From NCBI GenBank assembly GCA_039105265.1, contig JAPFFF010000057.1:496001-560000 (forward strand): a DNA stretch of 64,000 nt, in the 5' to 3' direction. Of the stretch, positions 1 to 9,943 are shown in pieces. The position numbers were made by a program, and so were the translations under genes. The DNA is from Tritrichomonas musculus. Its lineage: Eukaryota > Parabasalia > Tritrichomonadida > Tritrichomonadidae. The notes below the pieces were generated by a model. That model did no database searches, was not told the origin of the DNA, and saw only the letters and a program-made list of their open reading frames with translations. The stretch's first letter is position 1. Each line of letters opens with the position of its first letter.

Positions 1-76
1 CATTAATGAAATCACTAAAGACTGAACTATCAATGTATTTGATTTGATTGAATTCGTTATTTTTCGTTCGTAAATT

Positions 77-167
77 CATGATACGGTTATTGTAATACAT
101 TCATGCAACGGTTATAATGACATAATACGTTTGTATTTTCTGTAAAATAATAGCATGAGACGGTTAT
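77..167. repeat. Three CATGNNACGGTTAT iterons
   Basis: Copies start at 77, 102 and 154 and differ only in the two middle bases. The spacings of 25 and 52 bases suggest a phase of about 26. A weaker copy may lie at 121. In reverse the core reads ATAACCGT, which fits the general Myb-type YAACNG pattern; a role as a protein-binding array in the element's end is inference. Confidence 0.6.
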
Positions 168-375
168 TTCAATGCAAAATCCTAAAATTTTGGCATCTCG
201 TTAATTGAATACCCATTCAATCTCATAAAATTTTATAATTCAATGCCCTCACAAAATGGAAAGTTCGTTATTTTAATTTATTTCATTCATTTATTTATTT
301 CATTTAACATGTCATTTATGTAAAAATTTTTATGACAAAATTAATTTAATGTTAATATATTTTTATCTATAATAA

Positions 376-398
376 TTTTTATCACCAACGAAAAATAA
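376..398 (+). promoter_or_regulatory. Promoter-like T-run/TCACC motif before the polymerase
   Basis: A 20-base word, TTTTTATCACCAACGAAAAA, ends three bases before the ATG. The same 20 bases recur at 4203 before the next gene. The TCACCAA part resembles the trichomonad initiator (TCA-Py-W-W), which normally lies within about 20 bases of the start codon. Confidence 0.65.
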
Positions 399-3300
399 AT
401 GAAAACAATATATGATGTGCCATTGGATAAAATAGTTGAACTGTATAATTTAATTACCGACTCTAATGACGACTTAAATGAAATTCTATCAGCTTACGAC
501 AATGATGAAAACCAATTACGAAATGATTTAAATGATGAAATTGCTGATGCACTATTAGATAAATACAATTATGATGGAGATTATGAGGACTTCAATGCTA
601 TCTACTATTTCATCAAAGGTGTCAAATCTGCCGACGCTCACTGGGAATCGTTAATGAACATTCAACCTCAACCATTAATCAAACAATTACATGTACCTCA
701 TGCACCCAAACATCCAAAACAGCCAAAGAAATACATTGATTCTGACATATCATTCTTCAATAAACTCAATCGTTTACCCAAAATTAACGAACCACTTGAT
801 GATTTCAATCGACAGCAATCACAATTAAAATTCAATCGTGACTTGCATAAACGTGATCAACAATTCCTTTCACAATTAATGCAACATCAAAATGACTTCA
901 CTCAATTTCATTCAAGGCCATCCAACAACGATGACGAGTCAATTGATGAATTATTCACACCTAAAGAACTTAATGCAATGACCATCAAATCCTTCAAGCA
1001 ATGGAAAGAATTCAATGAAAAACATAAAGATGAACAACAACAAATCGTTAATGATATCATGGAGCAACTCGAAACTTCACCAACAGATTGGACCATTGAT
1101 TTTGAACGACTTAATCAATTAGGAAGAGAATTAATGTTTCCATTACTCAAACAATTCTTTGCTGAACATATTGATTCATTACCGATTACCAGTAAATACA
1201 TGATTCGATACAACGTTAATGGTCAATGGCGAAGTTTTCCATTCAAGTCGGAAAATTACAACAAATTAATGAATAAATTTAATGAACAAAGTTTCATATT
1301 CGACATGGATCAAAAACCTCCTGAATACTTTTATGAAAACGGTGGCGAAGAGTTACCTGATTGGTCATTCTTTTCTGCATTACAATTTACTAAATTGATT
1401 GACGTTGATGGTAGAAATGATGTAGGTGGTTCATTCTTTCATTACTTAGTCAAACACAATATCAATAAACAAATCATTAAATACTTACAACGATTACAGA
1501 TATTCGATAAACTCGTTAATGAAGATGGTAAACAACGTGATGAATTAAACGATTGCTGTTTCATTTATGCACTTAAACAAACTGGATGCTATAGTGAAAA
1601 CGATTTGAATCTCATGAGATTAAGAATTAATAACAGATATTTATCACAGTCATCAATCAATTCCATTTGTGAAGAATTTCATATTAAGATTCATTTGACA
1701 TACATTAATGAAGACGCTAAACGAAAGAAAGCAACTATTCAATCATGTAAAGCTGGTAAACGTAAATCATTCATGGGTGACGAAAATGCAAAACCAAATC
1801 GTACTCATACATTCAACGTTTATGAAAATCATTACTTCATTGAAGAGAAAACTCCATTCAGCACATATTACATTAAACATTTAGGAATCGCTAAAGCTGG
1901 TACATTAGATAAAGAATTAAAAGATGGTAGATGGCGTCCAGCTCGTTATTTCATTTCATCCTCAAATTTAGTTCGTGAATTATTCAAACAAAATATATTC
2001 ACTCCAATCACTTATGGTCAATGCAAAATTCTTCACACAGTATTCTATAATGAAATTGATTCAGATATTTCAAACATCGATTTAGAATACAATCCAAAAA
2101 CATGTACTCAACTCATTAAACCTGACAATCATAAAAAGAAATCATCCACTTCATCAGGTCATGGGCCCGGCAAAGCCTCCCACAAAGATCCAACATATTG
2201 GTATGCTGACTTCGAAGCTGACGTATCTGGTGACATTCATAAACCATTCATGTGTGTACTTCAATCTCAAAACGGTAAAGTTAATAAAGAATTCCATGGT
2301 GAAAATTGTAACGTTCAATTACTCAACTTCTTACCAGATAATGCAGTCATCTATTTTCATAACTTAGCATATGACATTAGAATGCTTGCACAATTTGGAA
2401 TCACTAGTTCAATCATTAAAGGCACAAAAACAATGAAGGCTGACATTAGATACAACAAGAAGATTCTTCACTTCAAGGATTCATTACCCATTCTTTCATG
2501 CAAACTTTCACAATTACCACAAATGTTTGACATACCAAACATCCAAAAAGAAATCTTTCCATACAAGTATTACACACTTGAACGTCTTGCAACAAATAAG
2601 GGTGTCATTAATGAAGCTGGATTAAATGAAGACACTAAATGGACTGACGCTGATTACAAACTCTTCAATGCAAACATTGATAAGATACCTAACTGTCGCA
2701 TTGATGCAAATCATTTTGATATGTGGAAATATGCTTCATTCTATTGCCAACAAGATGTAAACATTTTACGTTTAGGCTTTAATGCATTTCGTCAAGGTTT
2801 CATTAAAGACTTCAACATTGATCCATTCAAATATGTTTCCATTTCATCTCTCGCTAATGAAGTTTTCAATCAACGAGTCTATTATCCTAACAAAAACCTT
2901 TACAAGATTGGTGGACACGTTCGTAAATTCTGTTCACATGCAGTATATGGTGGAAGATGCATGACTGCTTACAATCAAAAATGGCATATAACTAAACCAT
3001 TAAGTGATTTCGATGCTGTATCATTATATCCATCTGCTATGGCTAGATTATATACTGTTGAAGGTAGACCTGAAGTCATTAAACCCAACCAATTGAATCT
3101 TGAATTCCTCTCACAACAAGGTGCATATATTGTTGAAATCAATATCACTAAAGTTAATAAACATTATCCATTTCCATTAATTGTTCGTAAAGTGAATGGA
3201 CTCAATCTCAATGACGATAACTTAGCACCAAATGAAACCGTTACTATGGTCGTTGATAATATTACATTAGAGGATCTCATTGAATTCCAGAAGATAGAGT

Positions 3301-4175
3301 TTGAATTAATCCGTGGTTATTATTGGCCTGGTGATAGAGATTACCGCATTCAAGATGAAATCCGTAAGATATTCAATAAACGTTTGGAGTACAAGAAGCA
3401 ACATAATCCTCTTCAACAATTGTACAAATTAATTATGAATTCATGTTATGGCAAAACGATTGAGCGTCCTGTTGAGAAAGATTACAAATACTTTGATGAT
3501 CCTCTTAAGTTAGAGAAATATTGGTTCAAGAATTACTACAAAATTACTGATGTTATGCAAATCGCTAATTCAAACATTCAAGCAGTCCGAACATTAAAAC
3601 CAATTGACAAACACTTCAACTTTTCATTACTGGGTATTCAAGTACTTTCAATGTCTAAACGAATAATGAATGAAGTAATGTGTTTAGCTTATGATCTTAA
3701 TTGCCACATATACTATCAAGATACTGATTCATTTATGATCGAGTGTCCTGATTTAGAGATTCTTCAAAATGGATTTCGTGAAAAATACAATCGTGAACTC
3801 ATTGGCACAAACTTAGGAAACTTCCATTGTGACTTTCCATCAATTAATAATCATGATGAAATGCCTTACTCTGTTGAAGCTTACTTCCTCATGAAGAAGA
3901 TGTATGTACACAAAATTACTGATTCATCAAATGAAATCGATTATGTAATACGTGGCAAAGGACTCACTCAGAATTCAATCAAGTATGCAGCTGATGGAGA
4001 TGTAATGTCTTTATATCAATCTATCTTTGATGGTAAATCACAAACATTCGATCTTACTCAAGGTCAACCATGCTTCTCAATGAACAAAAATATGACTGTC
4101 TCTACTGTTAAACAATTCCAACGTACTATTAAAACAACATATAATGAAGGTAATCGTGATGAATACTTCAAATAA
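399..4175 (+). CDS. Polinton protein-primed DNA polymerase B
   Basis: This 1258-residue protein replicates the element and belongs to the protein-primed family B polymerases. The exonuclease part shows DFEAD near residue 605, the FHNLAYD motif and YCQQDV. The polymerase part shows motif A DFDAVSLYPS near 871, motif B KLIMNSCYGK near 1010 and motif C with DTDS near 1108. The roughly 600 N-terminal residues are of the extended kind found in Polintons. A stretch with NDCCFIYAL and, further on, ENHYFIE resembles an OTU-like cysteine protease fold; that assignment is tentative. The start is the ATG directly after the promoter-like motif. Confidence 0.95.
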   Translation: MKTIYDVPLDKIVELYNLITDSNDDLNEILSAYDNDENQLRNDLNDEIADALLDKYNYDGDYEDFNAIYYFIKGVKSADAHWESLMNIQPQPLIKQLHVPHAPKHPKQPKKYIDSDISFFNKLNRLPKINEPLDDFNRQQSQLKFNRDLHKRDQQFLSQLMQHQNDFTQFHSRPSNNDDESIDELFTPKELNAMTIKSFKQWKEFNEKHKDEQQQIVNDIMEQLETSPTDWTIDFERLNQLGRELMFPLLKQFFAEHIDSLPITSKYMIRYNVNGQWRSFPFKSENYNKLMNKFNEQSFIFDMDQKPPEYFYENGGEELPDWSFFSALQFTKLIDVDGRNDVGGSFFHYLVKHNINKQIIKYLQRLQIFDKLVNEDGKQRDELNDCCFIYALKQTGCYSENDLNLMRLRINNRYLSQSSINSICEEFHIKIHLTYINEDAKRKKATIQSCKAGKRKSFMGDENAKPNRTHTFNVYENHYFIEEKTPFSTYYIKHLGIAKAGTLDKELKDGRWRPARYFISSSNLVRELFKQNIFTPITYGQCKILHTVFYNEIDSDISNIDLEYNPKTCTQLIKPDNHKKKSSTSSGHGPGKASHKDPTYWYADFEADVSGDIHKPFMCVLQSQNGKVNKEFHGENCNVQLLNFLPDNAVIYFHNLAYDIRMLAQFGITSSIIKGTKTMKADIRYNKKILHFKDSLPILSCKLSQLPQMFDIPNIQKEIFPYKYYTLERLATNKGVINEAGLNEDTKWTDADYKLFNANIDKIPNCRIDANHFDMWKYASFYCQQDVNILRLGFNAFRQGFIKDFNIDPFKYVSISSLANEVFNQRVYYPNKNLYKIGGHVRKFCSHAVYGGRCMTAYNQKWHITKPLSDFDAVSLYPSAMARLYTVEGRPEVIKPNQLNLEFLSQQGAYIVEINITKVNKHYPFPLIVRKVNGLNLNDDNLAPNETVTMVVDNITLEDLIEFQKIEFELIRGYYWPGDRDYRIQDEIRKIFNKRLEYKKQHNPLQQLYKLIMNSCYGKTIERPVEKDYKYFDDPLKLEKYWFKNYYKITDVMQIANSNIQAVRTLKPIDKHFNFSLLGIQVLSMSKRIMNEVMCLAYDLNCHIYYQDTDSFMIECPDLEILQNGFREKYNRELIGTNLGNFHCDFPSINNHDEMPYSVEAYFLMKKMYVHKITDSSNEIDYVIRGKGLTQNSIKYAADGDVMSLYQSIFDGKSQTFDLTQGQPCFSMNKNMTVSTVKQFQRTIKTTYNEGNRDEYFK

Positions 4176-4202
4176 ATTAATTCTATTTTTGTTATACCTT
4201 TG

Positions 4203-4227
4203 TTTTTATCACCAACGAAAAAGAAAG
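4203..4227 (+). promoter_or_regulatory. Promoter-like T-run/TCACC motif before the 4228 gene
   Basis: This is an exact second copy of the 20-base motif at 376, ending six bases before the ATG at 4228. Its position sets the start of the small acidic gene. Confidence 0.65.
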
Positions 4228-4557
4228 ATGACAACAACTAGTGAATACAATTATTATAAACTATGTATTGATAAATGTGTTTCAGAAATGAATGAATGTA
4301 AGGACAATCAAAAACGTGATAATTTACTTCGGTTTTTTAATTATATGCAAAACGAAATTCAAACATTATACGATATTGGTGATTTTAATTTAGATCTTAG
4401 TGCAAACGAATCTGAGCCCGAACCTGAACCCGAATCTGATGGAGAATATACTGATGAACAAAGGAAACTTGATATGGAATTCGCTAATGAATTCATTTCT
4501 GAGTATAATAATGACAACATTAACTATAACTTTGATTCAGATACTCCAATGTTTTAA
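4228..4557 (+). CDS. Small acidic Polinton protein of unknown function
   Basis: This 109-residue protein is not recognised. The N-terminal half is mixed and helix-prone, with two cysteines near the start. The middle carries an acidic Glu-Pro run (SEPEPEPESDGE), followed by more acidic and Asn-rich sequence. A longer open frame begins inside the polymerase gene, but the exact promoter-like motif ends just before the ATG chosen here. It lies 50 bases after the polymerase and about 80 before the next gene. Confidence 0.6.
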   Translation: MTTTSEYNYYKLCIDKCVSEMNECKDNQKRDNLLRFFNYMQNEIQTLYDIGDFNLDLSANESEPEPEPESDGEYTDEQRKLDMEFANEFISEYNNDNINYNFDSDTPMF

Positions 4558-4635
4558 TTTATCCAATCAGTTATTTTTCAAACAATTCCAACATTATTTG
4601 AAACCATTATTGCAAATATTTTTACTGCAACGCAA

Positions 4636-5103
4636 ATGACAAAGTTAACGTACAATTCAATCACCAAATTCGTTGAAACCATTAGTAAATACACTAAACA
4701 AAACCATTCATGTACACCAAATAGTGCAAACATTTACTTCGAAGGTAAGGATGCATTTAAGAACAAGTATAAACAACTCTGCATTAAGCCTGTATTCATT
4801 GAATTGTTCGTCTTTGAAGACAAAAATATATACATTAATCACAAACAAATACTTGAAATATATGAAAAACAATTATGTATATCATTCAGTGAATCTGATA
4901 AACGATCTTTACCTAAGAACAAGTCAAAAATGTTTATATTAAATGTTGACTTTGAAGCTCAAGAATATAAAGAAATCGTTTATTACCCATCAGAGATTCA
5001 TCAATGCTTAAATCAACAAAACATTAATCGAATCAGAAATCAAATCATTGATGAACCCAAAGATGAATTCATTGAAACCGAAATAGACTCTGATGCATTT
5101 TAA
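4636..5103 (+). CDS. Polinton hypothetical protein, 155 residues
   Basis: I do not recognise this protein. It is mixed alpha/beta in composition, rich in Lys, Gln and Asn, and ends in an acidic tail (DEPKDEFIETEIDSDAF). There is no signal peptide or membrane segment. The ATG follows ATTTTTACTGCAACGCAAATG, a T-run plus CAAATG start context also seen at 5149, 8154 and 10543, which supports both the gene and its start. Confidence 0.6.
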   Translation: MTKLTYNSITKFVETISKYTKQNHSCTPNSANIYFEGKDAFKNKYKQLCIKPVFIELFVFEDKNIYINHKQILEIYEKQLCISFSESDKRSLPKNKSKMFILNVDFEAQEYKEIVYYPSEIHQCLNQQNINRIRNQIIDEPKDEFIETEIDSDAF

Positions 5104-5148
5104 AACGTAAATTCGATTTCATTCATTTTTATTTTTAGTGTCAAGCAA

Positions 5149-6294
5149 ATGACTCAACAAGTTAATCCATTAGCTGATTTCATGCAAAACACGCTTTCTG
5201 TTCAGGATTTGCTAAACATTTATAATAAATATGCACCACAGCCATTAACGATTCAAGAAGTTCAACGTTACTCTAATGGTGATGTTAATGTTGCTAAAAC
5301 TGAATTAATTGCAAGGTTTCTTGCCGCCGCTAGAGATGGTCAATTATTTGGTGGATTTAGTAACAATAAAGTTGGTATGAAGGAACTGCAACACATTATA
5401 TTAGACCTTCAACGTGATATCAAACGTGTAAAGAATGCAATCTCTCCACAAGGTGCAGAGGATTTAATTACTAAACATAATGCAGCTAATCCAAGTTCAC
5501 TATGGAAACTCAATAAACGTAATCCTAATGCACCAGCTTCATTACAAAACTTGACTGATATAAATAATGATGGAATTCCTGATGTCGTTATATCCAATCG
5601 TAAAGGTGAACCAATGTTTGTCAATGGTTATACAACTAAAGCTAGCAATTATCCTGAAACATTAGCTTATTACAATAAATACCCAACTCGTGAAGATCGT
5701 CATAATCATTCATTCAATGATTTCAGAAAGCAATTGTATAATGTTACTTACGATGATGAAAACAGTAATGTTAGTTTACGTGGTAACGTTTCTTCTTTCA
5801 ATAATAATCCAGTTGAGTTTGCGGGATATGATTTAACTAAATACAACGTTAAACCACCAAAACGAATGTCTTCATATAATAGATTCCGTAAATATGTAGC
5901 TGGTCCATTCATTGATGGTGCTCTTCAAATTTGTGAAGTTCCGAAGAAATTAAGGTTACAAGTTTCTGCAAAAGCTATTGCTGACTTTTGGAATACAACA
6001 GTTCTTCAACCATTGTATACAAAATATGGTGTCACTAATGAAAAATCTGCTGCAAAAATTAAGAAATCACGTGCTGGTGAAATTGATCAAACCGTTGATG
6101 ATATGATATTCAGACTCAATTACACTAATGATCAATGGAGTGAAGATCAGAAAACTGCATTAACTCATGACGTTACTACTACATTAACTCAATTAGTTGA
6201 ACGAGCGCATCAGAATGCATTAATGAATAACCCTGCTTATCAACGCGAAGGAGGAGAATTCATGATACCAAATGCTTTAGCACCACCACAATAA
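5149..6294 (+). CDS. Polinton hypothetical protein with an EF-hand-like loop
   Basis: This 381-residue protein is probably a virion or assembly component because it sits between small genes and the packaging ATPase. Near residue 139 it has DINNDGIPD, the DxNxDGxxD spacing of a calcium-binding EF-hand or dockerin-type loop. A similar loop occurs in the 9944 gene. The rest is soluble, with a helical N-terminus, an Asn-rich middle and a basic C-terminal third. No protease or capsid motif was recognised, so the function is open. A T-run and GTCAAGCAAATG precede the start. Confidence 0.65.
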   Translation: MTQQVNPLADFMQNTLSVQDLLNIYNKYAPQPLTIQEVQRYSNGDVNVAKTELIARFLAAARDGQLFGGFSNNKVGMKELQHIILDLQRDIKRVKNAISPQGAEDLITKHNAANPSSLWKLNKRNPNAPASLQNLTDINNDGIPDVVISNRKGEPMFVNGYTTKASNYPETLAYYNKYPTREDRHNHSFNDFRKQLYNVTYDDENSNVSLRGNVSSFNNNPVEFAGYDLTKYNVKPPKRMSSYNRFRKYVAGPFIDGALQICEVPKKLRLQVSAKAIADFWNTTVLQPLYTKYGVTNEKSAAKIKKSRAGEIDQTVDDMIFRLNYTNDQWSEDQKTALTHDVTTTLTQLVERAHQNALMNNPAYQREGGEFMIPNALAPPQ

Positions 6295-6337
6295 ATTCAT
6301 TCTGAATCACTGTATTAACCATTAAGCTCAATAATTA

Positions 6338-7222
6338 ATGTTTATTTTTGATGAAAACGCATTTATGACAACAGAACCTTCATACAATTTATCATTCATT
6401 AGAGACAAAGTTAATGATACATTAAAGTCCAAATCTAATGAAACCAGTAATTCATTAATTAAACCAATACATCAAGATATCAAAGTTCGTTACAATTCAG
6501 TGAATGTCATTGTTGGCAAACAATCATTGGGCAAAACAGTGATAGCATTAGAGGAAATCATTAAGATATCTCTATTAAATACACATCATTTATTGATTTA
6601 CGTTACTAAAAACGGTGATGAAAACGATAAATCCTTTCAATCATTGAAGCAAATGATTCGAATGCCTTATGTCACCATTAGTGAAAAGGATTCAGTTGAA
6701 TTCATTAAAACTCTCATTGCTGCAAAGAATCTATACTATCTCATTCTCCGTGAACATTTAGAAGACAAAATCATTGATGAACAACGTGAAGCTTTATTCG
6801 ATGCTTTACACATTAATGACGGCTTACAGCCAGGACAAAGTCCCTTCAGTAAACCTTACTTACACACAATCGTTCTATTTGATGATATTAGTAACAGTAA
6901 ATTGTTTTCATCAGAGGAATCATTCTTTAGTCAACAAATTCGTCGTTGCAGACATACAAACATTACTTACTTCTTACTCATTCAAGGATGGAAAGGCATT
7001 AAACCTCACATTAAGAATGAAATCACAACGTTATTCATATTTCCATGCTTCAACAAACAACAATTGCACTTCATTTATTCACAATCAGCGTCTAATCTTG
7101 ATTTTGATGAATTCTATGCACTATATCAACGATTGCTTTCGATCAAAAATATAAAGCCAGACAGTCATCCTTACATGTATGTAAATGTAACTGAAGGAGG
7201 AGAGACAGTCATTCAAGAATGA
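6338..7222 (+). CDS. A32/FtsK-HerA-type genome packaging ATPase
   Basis: This 294-residue P-loop ATPase probably drives DNA into the capsid, the role of A32-like ATPases in Polintons and large DNA viruses. The Walker A motif is VGKQSLGKT near residue 58, and the Walker B motif is IVLFDD near residue 178, after a hydrophobic strand. A downstream sensor-like region with RRCRHTNITYFLLIQ fits the family. The length is normal. It lies 43 bases after the preceding gene, and the ATG opens the first stretch with family-like composition. Confidence 0.88.
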   Translation: MFIFDENAFMTTEPSYNLSFIRDKVNDTLKSKSNETSNSLIKPIHQDIKVRYNSVNVIVGKQSLGKTVIALEEIIKISLLNTHHLLIYVTKNGDENDKSFQSLKQMIRMPYVTISEKDSVEFIKTLIAAKNLYYLILREHLEDKIIDEQREALFDALHINDGLQPGQSPFSKPYLHTIVLFDDISNSKLFSSEESFFSQQIRRCRHTNITYFLLIQGWKGIKPHIKNEITTLFIFPCFNKQQLHFIYSQSASNLDFDEFYALYQRLLSIKNIKPDSHPYMYVNVTEGGETVIQE

Positions 7223-7232
7223 ACAATGAACC

Positions 7233-7571
7233 TTAACTAAAGTGTTTATTAACGATTTCAATCAATTGATTCATTCGATCTTTAATTTCTTCATATTCAC
7301 TCTGCAACTCATCAATTCTATCCCTTAATTCATCAACAGACGAAGCTTGTTTATCTATCCTTTTCTTCGCTGCATAATCAGTTCTGAGCATTAATGTACC
7401 TTGTATTCTAGTTATTCGATACCCATCAATCTTGAACATCTTATTCAACTTATGAGTCGTTAGTTTATCAATTTCATCCTTATTCTTCATGTAATATATA
7501 TTGAACTCATCTGGTGTATCGAATTCTTTAATAACATTCTTAACTGGTTCCAACACCTTAATCTCTGACAT
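7233..7571 (-). CDS. Small Polinton protein with a C-terminal coiled coil
   Basis: This 112-residue protein is not recognised. Residues from about 25 to 65 hold a basic segment (THKLNKMFKIDGYRITRIQG) that could fold as a small beta-containing domain. Residues from about 70 on form a heptad-rich helix (SSVDELRDRIDELQSEYEEI), probably a dimerising coiled coil. It is the first gene on the minus strand and converges on the ATPase gene, with 10 bases between the stops. Confidence 0.65.
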   Translation of the reverse strand: MSEIKVLEPVKNVIKEFDTPDEFNIYYMKNKDEIDKLTTHKLNKMFKIDGYRITRIQGTLMLRTDYAAKKRIDKQASSVDELRDRIDELQSEYEEIKDRMNQLIEIVNKHFS

Positions 7572-7634
7572 AAATATTTGGTCTTAAGTAAAAATATTTT
7601 TGATTTAGTTCAAAAGAATCTTCGATTCGAGACT

Positions 7635-7775
7635 ATGTCTATGTTGTACATCAGTGTTATATTAACATGTTTGACCGTTATTGAGTTCGCTAATCTTGTC
7701 ATTAGAGTGATGAAATTGATACCTGAACCTGATCCTGAATTGACAGATGAAATGCGTGCCCGATTGTATTCCTAA
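7635..7775 (+). CDS. Tiny membrane protein
   Basis: This 46-residue protein has one hydrophobic segment (MLYISVILTCLTVIEFANLV) and a short acidic, proline-containing tail (EPDPELTDEMRARL). It may be a membrane component of the virion; this is inference. The open frame extends upstream, but only through a TTG codon. It is too short to identify. Confidence 0.45.
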   Translation: MSMLYISVILTCLTVIEFANLVIRVMKLIPEPDPELTDEMRARLYS

Positions 7776-7809
7776 TGATAATTTTCAATCCATTCATCCA
7801 TTAATCATT

Positions 7810-8100
7810 CTACTTCAATAAAGGTACATTAAACATACCGGGTTTATATCTCGGATCCTCAACTTTAGCATTAACCATATTTGAATATTTACTGATTTGT
7901 CCACCAGCTTGATTAACAACATTACCCCATTGATTTAGAACTTTACCTTTATCACCACCAATTACAGAACCAACTGCTCCTAATGCAGGCGCAACAACTG
8001 TTTGAGCTACTTGACCAACCTTTCGTGCAATCGGTAACACTTTTCTAAAGCCATTCTTAATTTTCTCACCTAATTTCTTAAACCAGCTACCAAAAGCCAT
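7810..8100 (-). CDS. Short amphipathic protein, paralogue of the 15113 gene
   Basis: This 96-residue protein starts MAFGSWFKKLGEKIKNGF, nearly the same as the protein at 15113. The N-terminus is an amphipathic basic helix, followed by an Ala/Val/Gly-rich hydrophobic segment (QTVVAPALGAVGSVIGG). This composition recalls membrane-active or core peptides of adenovirus-like virions (pVI- and pX-like), but no homology can be shown here. The ATG at 8100 is preferred over one four codons upstream because the paralogue starts there, after the same CAAATGGCTTTTGG context. Confidence 0.65.
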   Translation of the reverse strand: MAFGSWFKKLGEKIKNGFRKVLPIARKVGQVAQTVVAPALGAVGSVIGGDKGKVLNQWGNVVNQAGGQISKYSNMVNAKVEDPRYKPGMFNVPLLK

Positions 8101-8153
8101 TTGGTTTTGCATAAAAAATTTAATCGTTCATTCATATTTTTACTCACTCGCAA

Positions 8154-9877
8154 ATGTCGTATCAAAACGCTCAATTTAAGAATACAGGTAATGATGAAGG
8201 TGATGTTCTCGATTTCTTCAACGATACATTACGTAATTTAGTACAGAAAAATGGTGGTGATAATACTTTCTCATTCGTTACAGAAGAATTTCAAAACAAA
8301 GATGCTCCAATGCCAATAGGTACAAAAACTCGCATGAAATTAACTCATTCAGGTCATACAATTAGTCAAATCGAAAAAGGATTCATAACAATGAAGATCG
8401 ATTTTTCAGTTAAATTTCAGGATCCAATTTATGCTAATGCATTTGATTTAGACACTGAAGGACTCAATCGTATATTCATTGGATTCAAAGATGCTGTTGA
8501 AATCATTGAAGATTGTAGATTTTGGGTTGATGGTAAACTTGTTGAAACATATCGTCAAGATCAATTAATTCGTGAATCATTTGCATACAATGCTATCCGT
8601 GCTAGAGAAGTCAAAATTGCATCACCAAAAGCTCATTCATTATGGGAGAAAGTTTCTAAATACTTACCGGGTGTATGTGGTGTTTACATTCCATTGAGAC
8701 AATTTGCAAATAACGCTATTGTACCAGTTCAAATGGAATTAGTTATACCATTCACTGATCAATTAGCATTACAAGCATGGCGTTTATATCCAAATCGAAT
8801 TTTAGGTGAAGTTGAAGAAGAAATACGTACATCATTGGAAGCGTTAGTTTGGTGTCAAGTTGATCCACTTGCCGTTGCTGATGTTTTAAGATTCATGGAT
8901 TATGAAGTTAATGCACTCTATTACACACCAACTATTTGCCCAATTACTACTCACTTTACTCAAATCAATCGTCCAGCCAAAATTGTTACCAAAATTGAAG
9001 AAAAAGGTGAAGATGAAGAAGGTGGAGATGGTGTTACTACATTTACTGGAGTTAGTGTTGTTGATAAGAAGTTTAATTTATGGCATATCAAACAAAATAC
9101 ACTTCAATTAGCCAGTAATGGATTCATTCGAATTGCTAGAACTAATTGCGCGGGATTTGGTGTTAAGCATGAAGTTGTTTTGGGATTAATGGAAACACTT
9201 AAGGAACCAATTATTGTCCAGCTCAAGAATTAACTCGTGAAATATTTGAAGGATTACCAACTGCTAATGGTCTTGAAGTATCTAAATCTGTTCCATTAAG
9301 AAATGCAACTAATATTACAATGATGTTCCCTCGTAATCCTAAAGATTGTACAGTATTTCAGAACATCGTTTATGAAAAATGTCAATTAACTGTCAATAAA
9401 AAGCTATACCCAGATACGGCATTTGATACAACATTTGATGGACGATTCATTCAATATCAATTAATTGCAAATGAATTAGATGGATATATTGAAGCTACTG
9501 ATGAATTCGTTAGATCAATCTCATTACCGCTTAACAAAAGTCCTGAAAATGGTGGTGCGAGATATAAAAGTAGTTCCGCTGCTGATAATACTAGCTTTGG
9601 CATTAACTTTCAACTTGAACGAGGTAATTCTGGTTATGTGTTTGATGGAATCGATACTGGCTCTCAATCAATTACAATTACATTCAGAGGTAGTCCAATG
9701 TGTAAAGGTAATTTTGATACTTACTTTAATCCTGAAGTTGCTGATGACGGAACTGTTGACACTAATACTCATCCTCCTCAACCAGAAATGTGGATTTGTT
9801 CAGATACTTATTGGACTTGGTCAATTCAAGATGGTGTTAAATATCATCCAACAGGTATTCCATTAGGATATGAATGA
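8154..9877 (+). pseudogene. Polinton major capsid (double-jelly-roll) region
   Basis: This region encodes a protein of the size and character of the trichomonad Polinton major capsid protein. It is rich in beta strands and soluble, with the typical GTKTRMKLTHSG start of the first jelly roll and aromatic-rich strands such as FWVDGKLVETYRQDQ. The C-terminal part (ITITFRGSPM and following) looks like the second jelly roll. It starts after ATATTTTTACTCACTCGCAAATG, the element's usual start context. The region is broken and is treated as a fossil. Confidence 0.75.
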
Positions 9878-9943
9878 GTTTCCTTTAGACGTTGTCCATG
9901 AATTAACCCAATACATCCTTTAATATATTTTTGTTTATCGTAA

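Larger units (their letters stand above)
1..398. other. Non-coding left flank of the Polinton polymerase
   Basis: No gene is seen. The stretch is AT-rich and holds an iterated CATGNNACGGTTAT word (entered separately) and, at its right end, the promoter-like motif of the polymerase gene. It may be part of the terminal or subterminal region of the element, but no matching inverted copy was found in the window. Confidence 0.5.

Noticed and set aside
908-1096. Minus-strand open frame inside the polymerase gene
   Set aside because: It is a shadow of the polymerase reading frame with biased composition and no start context.
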